Assembly (NCBI RefSeq): GCF_900184995.1
Contig: NZ_LT860097.1
Coordinates: forward strand, 1 to 64,000
Direction of reading: 5' to 3'
Source of the DNA: Konateibacter massiliensis
Lineage (GTDB): Bacteria; Bacillota; Clostridia; Lachnospirales; Lachnospiraceae
Length of the DNA: 64,000 nucleotides
Below the pieces are notes generated by a model. That model searched no databases. It was given only the letters and a program-made list of their open reading frames with translations, and was not told the origin of the DNA. A program made the translations under genes and the position numbers. Position 1 is the stretch's first letter; each line of letters begins with the position of its first letter. Positions 26,246 to 35,698 of this stretch are shown piece after piece.

Positions 26246-26331
26246 AAATGTTCACAAATATAGTGTATAATATATGACAGAAACAAGCGCGATGCGATGT
26301 TTATATAGAATGCTTGTATTTGTGGACATTT
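26246..26331. repeat. 86-bp inverted-repeat segment
   Basis: AAATGTTCACAAATA at the left end pairs with TATTTGTGGACATTT at the right end (one G-T type mismatch). A second pair, ACAAGC/GCTTGT, lies inside and abuts the right arm. A TATAAT occurs in the enclosed segment. It follows the degV stop by 24 nt and is followed by a family 3 repeat. It could be a terminator, a tiny MITE or an invertible promoter; the sequence does not decide. Confidence 0.5.
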
Positions 26332-26334
26332 TAT

Positions 26335-26430
26335 TTTATAACATAGAAAAATCCTTTGAATTTCCTATGATATAAAAATATTATGCGCACCTTGCTTGGG
26401 CGTGAAGTGTGAGCTTTGCTCACACTCTGT
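26335..26430 (+). repeat. structured dispersed repeat, family 3, copy C
   Basis: This copy has the first palindrome (AACATAG...CTATGAT, imperfect), ATATTATGCGCACC and the final GTGTGAGC-TTT-GCTCACAC hairpin. It lacks the central GTTGC/GCAAC hairpin found in copies A, B and D: CACCTTGC runs directly into TTGGGCGTGAAG. Confidence 0.75.
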
Positions 26431-26466
26431 TGGGGATAACAGGCGAAATGGAAAAGGAGAATAGAG

Positions 26467-26712
26467 ATGAGTCAGGAAAAAGTAGAACGTTATAAAAAAG
26501 AAAAAGCAAACAGAAAAGAGATTATGAAAAAAGAGAAGAGAAAATCTCTTGCAATAAAAGCGGCAGCAGCGGTTGTTGGTTTGGCAATTGTGTGTTGGCT
26601 TAGTTATTCTGCTTATGATGTTATTCAGTCTAATCAGGCGGAGAAGGTAGTATCCGTAAATCTTGATTCCGTTACAGGTTACTTAGCCGGTGTGTCAGCG
26701 GTTACAGAATAA
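26467..26712 (+). CDS. small single-pass membrane protein
   Basis: The 81-residue protein has a highly charged Lys/Glu N terminus (residues 1-29), one membrane helix (about 30-50, AAAAVVGLAIVCWLSYSAYD) and a short extracellular tail. No family is recognised. AAAAGGAG lies 8 nt before the ATG. The DHH phosphoesterase gene starts 4 nt after its stop with almost no ribosome site of its own, so the two are probably translationally coupled. Confidence 0.75.
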   Translation: MSQEKVERYKKEKANRKEIMKKEKRKSLAIKAAAAVVGLAIVCWLSYSAYDVIQSNQAEKVVSVNLDSVTGYLAGVSAVTE

Positions 26713-26716
26713 TAAA

Positions 26717-27697
26717 ATGACGAGATTTGAACAATTACTATCTCACATCAGTAAGAACCATGTGTTTATCCAAACACATAATTTCCCGGATCCAGATGCG
26801 ATTGCAAGTGCATACGGATTGCAGAAGCTTTTGGAGGCGAAGCATATTTCGTCTACTATCTGCTATAATGGGAGAATTGACAGGCTCAGTACGCTGCACA
26901 TGATTGAAAAGCTTGGTATTACCTTATACCAGATGGAGGAGATTCCTCATATGACGGAGGAGGATGAGATTATTCTCGTGGATTCCCAAAAGGGAAATAT
27001 TAATGTGGAGGATATGGTGGGAAACATCATTATCTGCATTGACCATCATCCGTCTAATCATGTGAGTGATTATAAATATGCCGATATCAGAAAAGAGATT
27101 GGTGCCTGCGCGTCTATCGTAGGAGAATATTTTGTGGAAAATAATATCCCGGTAGATAAGAAAACGGCGACCGCCCTTATTTATGGAATCAAGATTGATA
27201 CGGCGAATTTAAGCCGGGGCGTTTCACAGGTGGACTTGGATTTATTTTATTATCTGTATACCAAATGTGATATGGATATTGTGCAGGGGTTAGAGCACAG
27301 TGTATTGCAGATTGATGATCTGCATGCTTATGCCAATGCAATCAATAATATAGACATTGTGGAGGGAATCAGCTTTGCCGATACCGGCATGGATTGCCCG
27401 GAGGCTTTGATTGCAAATATATCGGATTTTATGATGTCAATTGCGAATGTATATTTGTCTGTGGTATATGCAAGAAAAACGGAAGGGCTTAAGTTGTCTG
27501 TCCGCAGCAAATACAGTACTTGTGATGCAGGAGAGTTATGTAAACTAGCTTTGGAGGGTTTGGGAAACGGCGGTGGACATGCCCATATGGCGGGAGGCTA
27601 TGTACCTTTTTCCGGAGATGACGAGGAAGAAAAGAAGCTCACCGATTTGATAAAAGAGAGATTTTTAACTTGTGTGAAGACATGCAAGAAGGAATAA
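26717..27697 (+). CDS. DHH/DHHA1 phosphoesterase (NrnA-like)
   Basis: The 326-residue protein has the DHH catalytic motifs NFPDPDAIAS (residues ~22-31), the VDSQ segment and IDHHPSNH, and a C-terminal DHHA1 domain with GGGHAHMAGG. NrnA-like enzymes degrade short oligoribonucleotides or dephosphorylate pAp; related ones cleave cyclic dinucleotides. The start ATG 26717 is chosen over the in-frame GTG at 26690, which lies inside the upstream gene. The exact substrate cannot be told. Confidence 0.87.
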   Translation: MTRFEQLLSHISKNHVFIQTHNFPDPDAIASAYGLQKLLEAKHISSTICYNGRIDRLSTLHMIEKLGITLYQMEEIPHMTEEDEIILVDSQKGNINVEDMVGNIIICIDHHPSNHVSDYKYADIRKEIGACASIVGEYFVENNIPVDKKTATALIYGIKIDTANLSRGVSQVDLDLFYYLYTKCDMDIVQGLEHSVLQIDDLHAYANAINNIDIVEGISFADTGMDCPEALIANISDFMMSIANVYLSVVYARKTEGLKLSVRSKYSTCDAGELCKLALEGLGNGGGHAHMAGGYVPFSGDDEEEKKLTDLIKERFLTCVKTCKKE

Positions 27698-27698
27698 A

Positions 27699-27732
27699 TA
27701 ATGGCTGTGCACGAATTTGTGTACAGCCATTG
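27699..27732. terminator. bidirectional terminator between DHH gene and argG
   Basis: AATGGCTGT.CAC pairs with GTG.ACAGCCATT around GAATTT. The genes on each side converge. On the minus strand it is followed by a T-poor tract, on the plus strand by TGCTTGTTT. Confidence 0.7.
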
Positions 27733-27768
27733 CTTGTTTATGATAAGTAAATCTGCTTTTTCTTTTTT

Positions 27769-28989
27769 TTATTTCTTATCCGCTTCGGCCATCTTCATAG
27801 CACGAACCTTCAGGGAAAGTCCGAATAAATTGATAAAGCCTTCTGCGTCGTGATGATCATATAATTCACCGGTTGTAAAGCTTGCCAAAGACTCACTGTA
27901 CAAGGAATATGGAGAGGTGGTTCCGGCTTTGATGATGTTTCCTTTGTAAAGTTTGAACTTTACTTCGCCGGTCACATACTGCTGTGTGGACTCTACGAAA
28001 GCCTGAACAGCTTCACGAAGAGGAGTAAACCATTTTCCTTCATATACGATATCTGCATAACGGTTTGCCATCTCTTTCTTAAGAGAAAGGGTAGCGCGGT
28101 CTAAAATCAATTCCTCCAACTGGGTATGTGCTTCCATCAGGATTGTTCCGCCCGGAGTCTCGTAAACACCGCGGGACTTCATTCCTACAACACGGTTTTC
28201 CACGATATCGATGATACCGATGCCGTGCTTTCCGCCAAGTGCATTTAATTTTTCAATAATAGCGGAAGCCTTTAATTTCTCGCCGTTTAAGCTCACAGGA
28301 ATACCTTTTTCAAAGGTCATTGTCACATATTCACCTTCTTCTGGAGCTTTCTCAGGTGTTACGCCAAGAACAAGAAGATGGTCATAATTTGGTTCATTTG
28401 CAGGATCTTCAAGCTCCAAGCCTTCATGGCTGATGTGCCAGAGATTTCTGTCACGGCTGTAGCTGGAATCTGCGGAGAATGGAAGGTCAATGCCATGGTC
28501 CTTACAATACTGGATTTCATCTTCACGGGACTGCATTTTCCAGGTATCGTTGCATCTCCAAGGAGCGATAATCTTTAAGTCAGGAGCAAGAGCCTTGATT
28601 CCTAATTCAAAACGAACCTGATCGTTTCCTTTTCCGGTAGCGCCGTGGCAGATAGCAACAGCGCCCTCAAGTCTTGCGATTTCCACTAATTTTTTTGCAA
28701 TAACCGGTCTAGCCATGGAAGTGCCTAAGAGATATTTGTTCTCGTAAACGGCATTTGCCTGCACACATGGAATCACATATTCATCTACGAATTCATCTAC
28801 CACGTTCTCAATGTATAGCTTTGTAGCGCCGGATAATTTGGCTCTCTCTTCCAAACCGTCCAATTCGTTGCCCTGTCCAACATCTATGCATACACAAACT
28901 ACATCATAGTCATAATTCTCTTTTAACCACGGGATAATGGCGGTTGTATCGAGTCCACCGGAGTAGGCTAAAATAACTTTTTCTTTCAT
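27769..28989 (-). CDS. argG: argininosuccinate synthase
   Basis: The 406-residue protein joins citrulline and aspartate with ATP to give argininosuccinate, the penultimate step of arginine synthesis. The PP-loop motif AYSGGLDTT is at residues 8-16; [15 protein letters not shown] and SVDENLWG-like [11 protein letters not shown] follow. Length is normal. GGAGG precedes the start. It is divergent from argC, with ArgR-like boxes over its promoter. argH, the usual neighbour, and argF are absent from this window. Confidence 0.96.
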   Translation of the reverse strand: MKEKVILAYSGGLDTTAIIPWLKENYDYDVVCVCIDVGQGNELDGLEERAKLSGATKLYIENVVDEFVDEYVIPCVQANAVYENKYLLGTSMARPVIAKKLVEIARLEGAVAICHGATGKGNDQVRFELGIKALAPDLKIIAPWRCNDTWKMQSREDEIQYCKDHGIDLPFSADSSYSRDRNLWHISHEGLELEDPANEPNYDHLLVLGVTPEKAPEEGEYVTMTFEKGIPVSLNGEKLKASAIIEKLNALGGKHGIGIIDIVENRVVGMKSRGVYETPGGTILMEAHTQLEELILDRATLSLKKEMANRYADIVYEGKWFTPLREAVQAFVESTQQYVTGEVKFKLYKGNIIKAGTTSPYSLYSESLASFTTGELYDHHDAEGFINLFGLSLKVRAMKMAEADKK

Positions 28990-29065
28990 AAAATAATGCC
29001 TCCTAAACTTTGTATGAATGATTTATAATAGGAAGGGATATCCACTTCCTCTGCTTCTTTAAATT

Positions 29066-29154
29066 AATATACAACATTGCAATTATAAATGCAAGTGTAA
29101 ATTTATACACTGTTATGTAAATATTATGCATTGTTTTGTATAAATTTAAATACA
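29066..29154 (-). promoter_or_regulatory. argG promoter with ArgR-like boxes
   Basis: On the minus strand TTGCAT (29094-29089), a 17-nt spacer and TATATT (29071-29066) form a promoter. Four A/T-rich imperfect palindromes of ARG-box type line up at 29078-29093 (TGCAATTATAAATGCA), 29096-29109 (TGTAAATTTATACA), 29116-29130 (TGTAAATATTATGCA) and 29137-29154. The first lies between -10 and -35. ArgR is expected to repress with arginine as co-repressor; this is inferred from motif form and the gene context. Confidence 0.65.
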
Positions 29155-29294
29155 TGGCGAGAAAAGAGAAAACTATAACTGAAAAATAAATGTCCAAACC
29201 CTTTATGAATAAAAGGATAGACATTGAAAACCAAAATAATTTCATATATAATAAAAGAAGCTTTGCAGAGAATAAAAATAAATCTAAAATGTAG

Positions 29295-29329
29295 TTGCAT
29301 ATTATACGAAGAGGGTGTATAATTATGCA
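29295..29329 (+). promoter_or_regulatory. argC operon promoter with paired ArgR-like boxes
   Basis: TTGCAT (29295-29300), a 17-nt spacer and TATAAT (29318-29323) form the promoter. ARG-box-like sequences TGCATATTATAC and TGTATAATTATGCA coincide with the -35 and -10 boxes and lie about 21 bp apart centre to centre, the usual spacing of ArgR half-operators. Confidence 0.7.
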
Positions 29330-29402
29330 ATAATTAATTCGTGACAAGAGAATCTGTTTGCAGCTTCATCTTGTATGGGCGTCAGAGATAGGAGAGATGA
29401 TA

Positions 29403-30443
29403 ATGGTAAAAGTAGGAATTATCGGTTCAACAGGATACGCAGGAGGAGAATTGGTTCGAATTCTTGCAGGACATAGAGAAGTAAAAATAGTGTGGTATGG
29501 CTCCAGAAGCTATATAGATAAAAAGTATGCAGAAGTTTATCGCAACATGTTTCAAATTGTAGATGACGTGTGCATGGACGATAATATGGAGGAGCTTGCA
29601 AAACAGGTGGATGTAATTTTTACGGCTACACCGCAGGGCTTTTGTGCTTCCCTTGTAAATGAAGAAATTTTATCGAACGTAAAGATTATTGACTTAAGTG
29701 CGGACTACCGCATTAAGGATGTAAAAACTTATCAGGAATGGTATAAAATAGAGCATAAATCACCGGAATTTATCAAAGAGGCTGTTTATGGTCTGTGTGA
29801 AATTAACAGAGAGGCTGTAAAAAAGGCGAGATTGGTTGCGAATCCGGGCTGCTATCCGACCTGTTCCACCCTGTCTATCTATCCTTTGATAAAGGAAGGA
29901 CTGATTGATACCAATACAATTATTATTGATGCAAAATCAGGAACGTCAGGCGCAGGAAGAGGAGCCAAAGTTGACAATTTGTTCTGCGAAGTAAATGAGA
30001 ATATAAAAGCTTACGCTGTAACAAACCACAGACATACACCGGAGATTGAGGAACAGCTATCCTATGTAGCGGGCGAGGAAATCATACTGAACTTTACACC
30101 GCACCTTGTTCCGATGAACCGAGGGATTTTAGTAACTGCCTATGCTACACTGAAAAAAGAAGTGAGCTATGAAGAGGTAAAGGCGGTCTATGACAAGTAT
30201 TATGCGAACGAAAAATTCGTGAGAGTACTCGATAAGGACCAGACGCCTGAGACAAAATGGGTGGAAGGCAGTAACTATGTTGATGTGAATTTTAAAATTG
30301 ACCCGAGAACAAACCGGATTATCATGATGGGCGCTATGGACAATCTGGTAAAAGGTGCCGCAGGGCAGGCAGTCCAGAACATGAATCTGATGTTTGGCTT
30401 CGAAGAGAATATGGGACTTGACCTAGTGCCAATGTTTCCGTAA
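29403..30443 (+). CDS. argC: N-acetyl-gamma-glutamyl-phosphate reductase
   Basis: The 346-residue protein reduces N-acetylglutamyl phosphate with NADPH, the third step of arginine synthesis. It has the nucleotide-binding motif GSTGYAGGELVR near the N terminus, the active-site cysteine in NPGCYPT and the C-terminal MGAMDNLVKGAAGQAVQN. The start is ATG 29403, 6 nt after GGAGAG; upstream in-frame starts lack a ribosome site. It is first in an operon with a GNAT gene, argJ, argB and argD (gaps of 14, 15 and 19 nt, then a 17-nt overlap). Confidence 0.95.
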   Translation: MVKVGIIGSTGYAGGELVRILAGHREVKIVWYGSRSYIDKKYAEVYRNMFQIVDDVCMDDNMEELAKQVDVIFTATPQGFCASLVNEEILSNVKIIDLSADYRIKDVKTYQEWYKIEHKSPEFIKEAVYGLCEINREAVKKARLVANPGCYPTCSTLSIYPLIKEGLIDTNTIIIDAKSGTSGAGRGAKVDNLFCEVNENIKAYAVTNHRHTPEIEEQLSYVAGEEIILNFTPHLVPMNRGILVTAYATLKKEVSYEEVKAVYDKYYANEKFVRVLDKDQTPETKWVEGSNYVDVNFKIDPRTNRIIMMGAMDNLVKGAAGQAVQNMNLMFGFEENMGLDLVPMFP

Positions 30444-30457
30444 ACAGAGGTAGATAG

Positions 30458-30898
30458 ATGATCAGAACAATGAAAATAGAAGATTACGAGAAGGTGCGCG
30501 GGCTTTGGGACAGTATCAGAGGCTTTGCAATCCGAAGTATAGACGATTCCCAAGAAGGGATTGAACGGTTTCTAAGGAGAAATCCGACTACGAGCATTGT
30601 GGCGGAGGAAAACGGAGAGATTGTAGGCAGTATCCTATGCGGGCATGATGGGAGAAGAGGTTGTTTTTATCACGTGTGTGTCCGGGAGGACAAACGCCAG
30701 TCAGGAATCGGAAACGAGATGGCACAGGCTGCATTGCAGGCATTAAAAGTGGAGAAAATAAGCAAGGTTTCCCTGATTGCATTTAAGAGCAATGCGGTCG
30801 GAAATAATTTCTGGCAGGGACTTGGCTGGACCATGAGAGAAGATTTAAATTATTATGAATTGACTTTGAATGAAGATAATATAGTAAACATTAATTAG
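30458..30898 (+). CDS. GNAT N-acetyltransferase in the arginine operon
   Basis: The 146-residue protein is a GCN5-related acetyltransferase: N-terminal IRTMKIEDYEKVRGLW, acetyl-CoA-binding loop RQSGIGNEMAQAAL (about residues 87-100) and GWTMREDLNYYEL at the end. It resembles YpeA-type enzymes. It lies between argC and argJ, so it may acetylate glutamate (an ArgA-like role) or another arginine-pathway compound. ArgJ can already supply acetylglutamate by recycling, so the reaction would be anaplerotic. The function is inferred from location only. Confidence 0.8.
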   Translation: MIRTMKIEDYEKVRGLWDSIRGFAIRSIDDSQEGIERFLRRNPTTSIVAEENGEIVGSILCGHDGRRGCFYHVCVREDKRQSGIGNEMAQAALQALKVEKISKVSLIAFKSNAVGNNFWQGLGWTMREDLNYYELTLNEDNIVNIN

Positions 30899-30913
30899 GA
30901 AGGAAACAGCAGG

Positions 30914-32137
30914 ATGAAGATAATAGAAGGTGGAGTGACGCAGGCAAAAGGATTTTTCGCTACGTGTACGGCAGCAGGAATTAAATATAAGGACAGACAA
31001 GATATGGCTTTGCTTTACAGTGAGGTACCATGTAAGGCAGCGGGAACATACACGACAAATATTGTGAAGGCGGCACCGGTTTTATGGGATAAGGATTTGA
31101 CGGACCATGCACCGTACACACAGGCAGTTGTAATCAATGCAGGAATCGCAAATGCCTGTACAGGAGAAGAGGGTTATCGTTACTGTAAGGAGACAGCAGA
31201 AGTGGCTTCCAAGGCATTGAATATTCCGGAGCACAGCGTTTTGGTGGCATCCACGGGTGTAATCGGAAAACAGCTCCCGATAGATAAAATTACAGCGGGA
31301 ATTCAGGCGATGGCACCAAGCCTTGGTGCGGCAACAGAGGACGGTCACAAGGCGGCAAGAGCGATTATGACGACGGATACCTGTCCGAAGGAGATTGCGG
31401 TTGAGGTTACTCTTGGCGGTAAGCCGGTAGTGATAGGCGGTATGTGTAAGGGCTCCGGCATGATTCATCCGAATATGTGTACGATGCTTTCCTTTATCAC
31501 GACAGATGCGGCCATCTCAAAGGAGCTTCTGCAGGAGGCACTGAGCGAGGACGTGAAGGATACCTACAACATGATATCCGTGGATGGCGACACCTCAACA
31601 AATGATACTGTTTTACTCATGGCAAACGGCATGGCAGGAAACGCAGAAATCACAGAGAAAAATGAAGACTATGCCAAATTTTTGGAGGCATTGAATTATG
31701 TAAATACCAGTCTGTCAAAAAAGATTGCAGGCGACGGGGAAGGTGCGACCGCGCTGTTTGAGGTGAAGATAGTAGGTGCCGAGACGAAGGAACAGGCAGT
31801 TACACTCAGCAAATCGGTTATCACGTCAAGTCTTACCAAGGCGGCTATTTTTGGGCATGACGCAAACTGGGGACGTATTCTGTGTGCGATGGGGTATTCA
31901 GGAGCGCAGTTTGATCCGAACAAAGTAGATTTGTATTTTGAGAGCAAGGCAGGAAAGCTTCAGATTATCGAAAATGGCGTGGCACTTGATTACAGCGAGG
32001 AAGAAGCGACCAAGATTTTATCCGAGCCGGAAGTAACGGCAATTGCCGATATCAAAATGGGTGACGCGACAGCCACAGCATGGGGCTGCGATTTGACCTA
32101 CGATTATGTTAAAATAAATGCGGACTATCGTTCATAA
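30914..32137 (+). CDS. argJ: glutamate N-acetyltransferase / amino-acid acetyltransferase
   Basis: The 407-residue protein transfers the acetyl group from acetylornithine to glutamate, and bifunctional members also use acetyl-CoA. The self-cleavage site is in KGSGMIHPNMCTMLSFITTD; Thr190 would be the new N terminus of the beta chain. Most family members have Ala before this Thr, here it is Cys. Other motifs are ASTGVIGKQLP and GHDANWGRI. AGGAAGG precedes the ATG. The gene sits in the argC operon. Confidence 0.95.
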   Translation: MKIIEGGVTQAKGFFATCTAAGIKYKDRQDMALLYSEVPCKAAGTYTTNIVKAAPVLWDKDLTDHAPYTQAVVINAGIANACTGEEGYRYCKETAEVASKALNIPEHSVLVASTGVIGKQLPIDKITAGIQAMAPSLGAATEDGHKAARAIMTTDTCPKEIAVEVTLGGKPVVIGGMCKGSGMIHPNMCTMLSFITTDAAISKELLQEALSEDVKDTYNMISVDGDTSTNDTVLLMANGMAGNAEITEKNEDYAKFLEALNYVNTSLSKKIAGDGEGATALFEVKIVGAETKEQAVTLSKSVITSSLTKAAIFGHDANWGRILCAMGYSGAQFDPNKVDLYFESKAGKLQIIENGVALDYSEEEATKILSEPEVTAIADIKMGDATATAWGCDLTYDYVKINADYRS

Positions 32138-32156
32138 GAGAAAGAGGAAATAAAAG

Positions 32157-33053
32157 ATGGAAATGGAATTATGGCTTCAAAAAGCGCAGGTTTTAATTGA
32201 GGCATTGCCTTATATACAGAGATTTAACGGAAAGACAATTGTTGTAAAATATGGCGGTAGTGCCATGGTGGACGATGAGTTAAAGAAAAATGTCATAAAG
32301 GATGTGGCACTTCTTAAATTAGTAGGCTTTAAGCCGATTATCGTGCACGGAGGCGGCAAGGAAATCAGCAGATGGATTAAAAAATCAGGTATGGAGCCAA
32401 ATTTCATCAACGGACTTCGCGTGACGGATGAACCTACGATGGAAATCGCAGAGATGGTATTAAATAAAGTGAATAAGAGCTTAGTCCAGATGATGGAGAG
32501 TCTTGGCGTAAAGGCTGTCGGAATAAGCGGTAAAGACGGTTCCACGATACGTGTGGATAAGAAACTTTCCGGTGGCAAGGACATCGGTTTTGTGGGTGAG
32601 GTAAAAGAGGTAAAGACCGACTTAATCGACACACTGCTTGCCAATGACTTTATTCCGGTTATTTGCCCGATTGGTATTGATGATGATTATCAGACATATA
32701 ATATCAACGCAGATGATGCGGCATGTGCTATCGCAAGAAGTGTAAAGGCAGAGAAGCTTGCTTTCCTGACCGATATTGAAGGTGTTTACAGAGATCCGCT
32801 TCGCTCCGAGACGCTTATTTCAGAGCTGACTATCCCGGAGGCAAAGGAATTTTTAAAGAGCGGTAATGTAGGCGGAGGAATGCTTCCGAAGCTTCAAAAC
32901 TGTATTGATGCAATTGAGAGCGGTGTGTCCAGAGTGCATATTTTGGACGGACGAATTGAACATTGCTTGTTGCTTGAATTCTTTACCAATAAGGGTATCG
33001 GAACGGCAATTTTAAGCGAATCAGAAAGCAGGTATTATGATGAGCACGAATAA
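32157..33053 (+). CDS. argB: acetylglutamate kinase
   Basis: The 298-residue protein phosphorylates N-acetylglutamate with ATP, the committed step of the pathway. Motifs of the amino-acid kinase fold are VVKYGGSAM (residues ~23-31), VHGGGKEIS and the C-terminal [18 protein letters not shown], which belongs to the arginine-sensitive type. An N-terminal helix (residues 3-16) is of the kind that links dimers in the hexameric, feedback-inhibited enzymes, so arginine inhibition is likely. Its 3' end overlaps argD. Confidence 0.95.
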   Translation: MEMELWLQKAQVLIEALPYIQRFNGKTIVVKYGGSAMVDDELKKNVIKDVALLKLVGFKPIIVHGGGKEISRWIKKSGMEPNFINGLRVTDEPTMEIAEMVLNKVNKSLVQMMESLGVKAVGISGKDGSTIRVDKKLSGGKDIGFVGEVKEVKTDLIDTLLANDFIPVICPIGIDDDYQTYNINADDAACAIARSVKAEKLAFLTDIEGVYRDPLRSETLISELTIPEAKEFLKSGNVGGGMLPKLQNCIDAIESGVSRVHILDGRIEHCLLLEFFTNKGIGTAILSESESRYYDEHE

Positions 33054-34221
33054 TTATATGGAACAGGCAGAGAAAAATCTGCTTCATACTTATAATCGTT
33101 ATCAGATTGTGTGGGATAAGGGCGAGAGCGTTTATCTTTTTGATACAAATGGAAAAAAATATTTGGATTTTGCTGCGGGAATCGCGGTAAATTCTTTGGG
33201 ATATAGCAATGAGGAATATAAGACAGCGCTGAAAGAGCAGATTGACAAGCTGATGCATGTCTCAAATCTCTATTACAATGCACCGCTTGCAGAGGCAGGA
33301 GAGAAGCTTATCAAAGCTTCTGGGCTTGACAAGGTGTTTTTTACAAACAGCGGTACAGAGGCAATTGAAGGAGCCATTAAGGCAGCGAGGAAATATGCCT
33401 ATGACAAGGACGGTAAAACCGACCATGAAATCATTGCGATGAATCATTCTTTTCACGGAAGAAGTATGGGAGCCTTGTCTGTGACGGGCAATCCTCATTA
33501 TCAGGAGGCATTTAAGCCGTTGATTGGCGGAATTAAATTCGCAGATTTTAATGACTTGGAGAGCGTGAAAGCGCTGATAAACGAAAAGACTTGCGCGATT
33601 ATTTTAGAGCCGATTCAGGGTGAAGGAGGAATTTATCCGGCGGAGCCTGCATTTTTAGAAGGCTTGCGAGCAATCTGTGACGAGAAAGATATTTTGCTTA
33701 TCTTTGACGAAATCCAGTGCGGCATGGGAAGAACAGGTTCCATGTTTGCGTGGCAGGGATATGGAGTAAAGCCGGACATTATGACGAGTGCGAAGGCACT
33801 GGGCTGCGGAGTGCCGGTAGGAGCCTTTGCTATGACAGAAAAGGCAGCTTCCCTTGTACCGGGTGACCACGGAACAACCTACGGCGGAAATCCACTTGTA
33901 TGTGCGGCTGTGAGCAAGGTGTTTGACATTTTCGAAAAAGAGAACCTTGTGGAGCATGCAAAGGAAATCGGTGGATATCTGACTGAGAAATTGGATACGC
34001 TTGTGGATAAATATGACTGTATTGAGACACGTCGAGGAAAAGGCTTGATGCAGGGGCTTGTTTTGAAACAGCCAGCCAATCCGGTTGTATTAAAGGCGTT
34101 GGAGCAGGGATTGATTGTGATAACGGCAGGCACGAATGTGCTTCGTATGGTTCCGCCGCTTGTGATTGAAAAAGAACATGTTGATGAAATGATAGAAAAA
34201 CTGGAAGCTAGTTTGAGTTAA
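33037..34221 (+). CDS. argD: acetylornithine aminotransferase
   Basis: The 394-residue protein is a class III PLP-dependent aminotransferase that converts N-acetylglutamate semialdehyde to acetylornithine. The PLP lysine is in [14 protein letters not shown], preceded by [14 protein letters not shown]; the substrate-side [15 protein letters not shown] is also clear. The start overlaps argB by 17 nt (ATGATG at 33037). A weak hairpin AAGCTAGTTT/AAACTAGCTT covers its stop codon, but the next gene follows at once. Confidence 0.94.
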   Translation: MMSTNNYMEQAEKNLLHTYNRYQIVWDKGESVYLFDTNGKKYLDFAAGIAVNSLGYSNEEYKTALKEQIDKLMHVSNLYYNAPLAEAGEKLIKASGLDKVFFTNSGTEAIEGAIKAARKYAYDKDGKTDHEIIAMNHSFHGRSMGALSVTGNPHYQEAFKPLIGGIKFADFNDLESVKALINEKTCAIILEPIQGEGGIYPAEPAFLEGLRAICDEKDILLIFDEIQCGMGRTGSMFAWQGYGVKPDIMTSAKALGCGVPVGAFAMTEKAASLVPGDHGTTYGGNPLVCAAVSKVFDIFEKENLVEHAKEIGGYLTEKLDTLVDKYDCIETRRGKGLMQGLVLKQPANPVVLKALEQGLIVITAGTNVLRMVPPLVIEKEHVDEMIEKLEASLS

Positions 34222-34244
34222 AACTAGCTTTCAGGAGGTTTTGT

Positions 34245-35585
34245 ATGTTTAATAACAGGAAATGTTTGATGATAGTGTGCTTTAGTTTTATGTTGCTGTT
34301 GGCAGGCTGCAATCAAAAGAATGAAGTATCAAGAGAGCAGACAATCGTATCGGGTGAAAATCTTGATATTTTTGTGACGACCGACGTTCATTATCTGGCG
34401 GAAAGCCTGAATGATAATGGTGCGGCGTTTCAGAAATATATTTCATCGGGAGACGGTCGTCTGCTTCATTACACCGAAGAGATTGTGGATGCTTTTTTAG
34501 ATGAGACAGAAGAGGAAAACCCGGATATCCTTATTATCAGCGGAGATTTGACAAATAACGGTGAAAAAGACAGTCATCTGGAGCTGGCAGAAAAGCTAAA
34601 AAACTTGGAAGAAAATACGGAAACCCGTGTTTATGTTATTCCCGGAAACCATGACATAGAAAATCCATGGGCACGCGGCTTCCAAGGGGAAAAGCAGTAT
34701 GTGACAGACAGCATTACAGCATCTGATTTTGAAGAAATATATAAGGATTTCGGCTATCAGGAGGCTGTTTCAAGAGATGCGTCAAGCTTGAGCTATCTGG
34801 CGGTACCGTCGGACGATGTCTGGCTTCTCATGCTTGATACAAACGTATATCAGAATAATTATAAATACGGTTCACCGGCAACTTACGGTAAGATAAAGCC
34901 GGAGACGCTCGAGTGGATATGTGAGTGCAGTAAGCTGGCAGAGGATAACAATGCCCGTATTATCACGGTAATGCACCACAATTTATTCAAACATAGCACC
35001 GTCTTAAGTTACGGTTTCACTCTTGACAACAATGATGAAGTGCTTAAATTATTTCAGGAATGTAACCTAAATTTGGTTCTAAGCGGACACATTCATATAC
35101 AGGATATCAAATCTGATAAAGAGGAGACAAATCCGGTCTATGACATTGTTACAAGCGCACTTGGCGTATATCCGGTGCAGTATGGTACACTCCATTATAT
35201 ACCGAAAACCGGATTCTCTTACAGCACAAGGCAGGTTGATGTGGAAAACTGGGCAAAGAAGAATGGCATAGAAGATGAAAATCTTCTCAACTTCAAGAAG
35301 TACGGCAGGGAGTTTTTTGCGGGCAGGTCCTATCAAAGCACATATGAAAAGTTGATGGAAACCAATTTGTATTCAGAGGATGAGATGAAGCTGATGGCAG
35401 AGATCATGAGTGTTTTGAATTCGAATTATTTTGCCGGAACGGTCAGTGATGTGCGCGAGGAGATAATGGCTTCTGAGGGGTATAAGCTTTGGAGAAATGC
35501 AGAGGTGCCAGAGATGCTTACAAGATATGTGCAGAGCATGCTTTATGACAGCGGGCTCGATAATAATCAGATTAATGTGAAGTAA
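34245..35585 (+). CDS. metallophosphoesterase lipoprotein
   Basis: The 446-residue protein begins with a lipoprotein signal (LLLAGC, Cys22). The calcineurin-like core has TTDVHY, SGDLTNNG, PGNHD, VMHHN and GHIH, all metal ligands present. It should be a surface-anchored metal-dependent phosphatase or phosphodiesterase; the substrate is unknown. The C-terminal 120 residues look helical and are specific to this type. It is 23 nt after argD, with AGGAGG before the start, so read-through from the arginine operon is possible. Confidence 0.87.
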   Translation: MFNNRKCLMIVCFSFMLLLAGCNQKNEVSREQTIVSGENLDIFVTTDVHYLAESLNDNGAAFQKYISSGDGRLLHYTEEIVDAFLDETEEENPDILIISGDLTNNGEKDSHLELAEKLKNLEENTETRVYVIPGNHDIENPWARGFQGEKQYVTDSITASDFEEIYKDFGYQEAVSRDASSLSYLAVPSDDVWLLMLDTNVYQNNYKYGSPATYGKIKPETLEWICECSKLAEDNNARIITVMHHNLFKHSTVLSYGFTLDNNDEVLKLFQECNLNLVLSGHIHIQDIKSDKEETNPVYDIVTSALGVYPVQYGTLHYIPKTGFSYSTRQVDVENWAKKNGIEDENLLNFKKYGREFFAGRSYQSTYEKLMETNLYSEDEMKLMAEIMSVLNSNYFAGTVSDVREEIMASEGYKLWRNAEVPEMLTRYVQSMLYDSGLDNNQINVK

Positions 35586-35698
35586 TGGGAAAAATATAGT
35601 TGAAAATGGGGAGGACATGAGTGTATACTTAGTGGATGAAGTGGTAACTGTGAAGGAACCAAACAGTTATGATAAGTGCAAATTTACAGGAGACAAAA

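Noticed and set aside
29003-29347. 114-residue minus-strand protein
   Set aside because: It spans the A/T-rich arg regulatory region with promoters and ARG boxes, has hydrophobic low-complexity content and no ribosome site.
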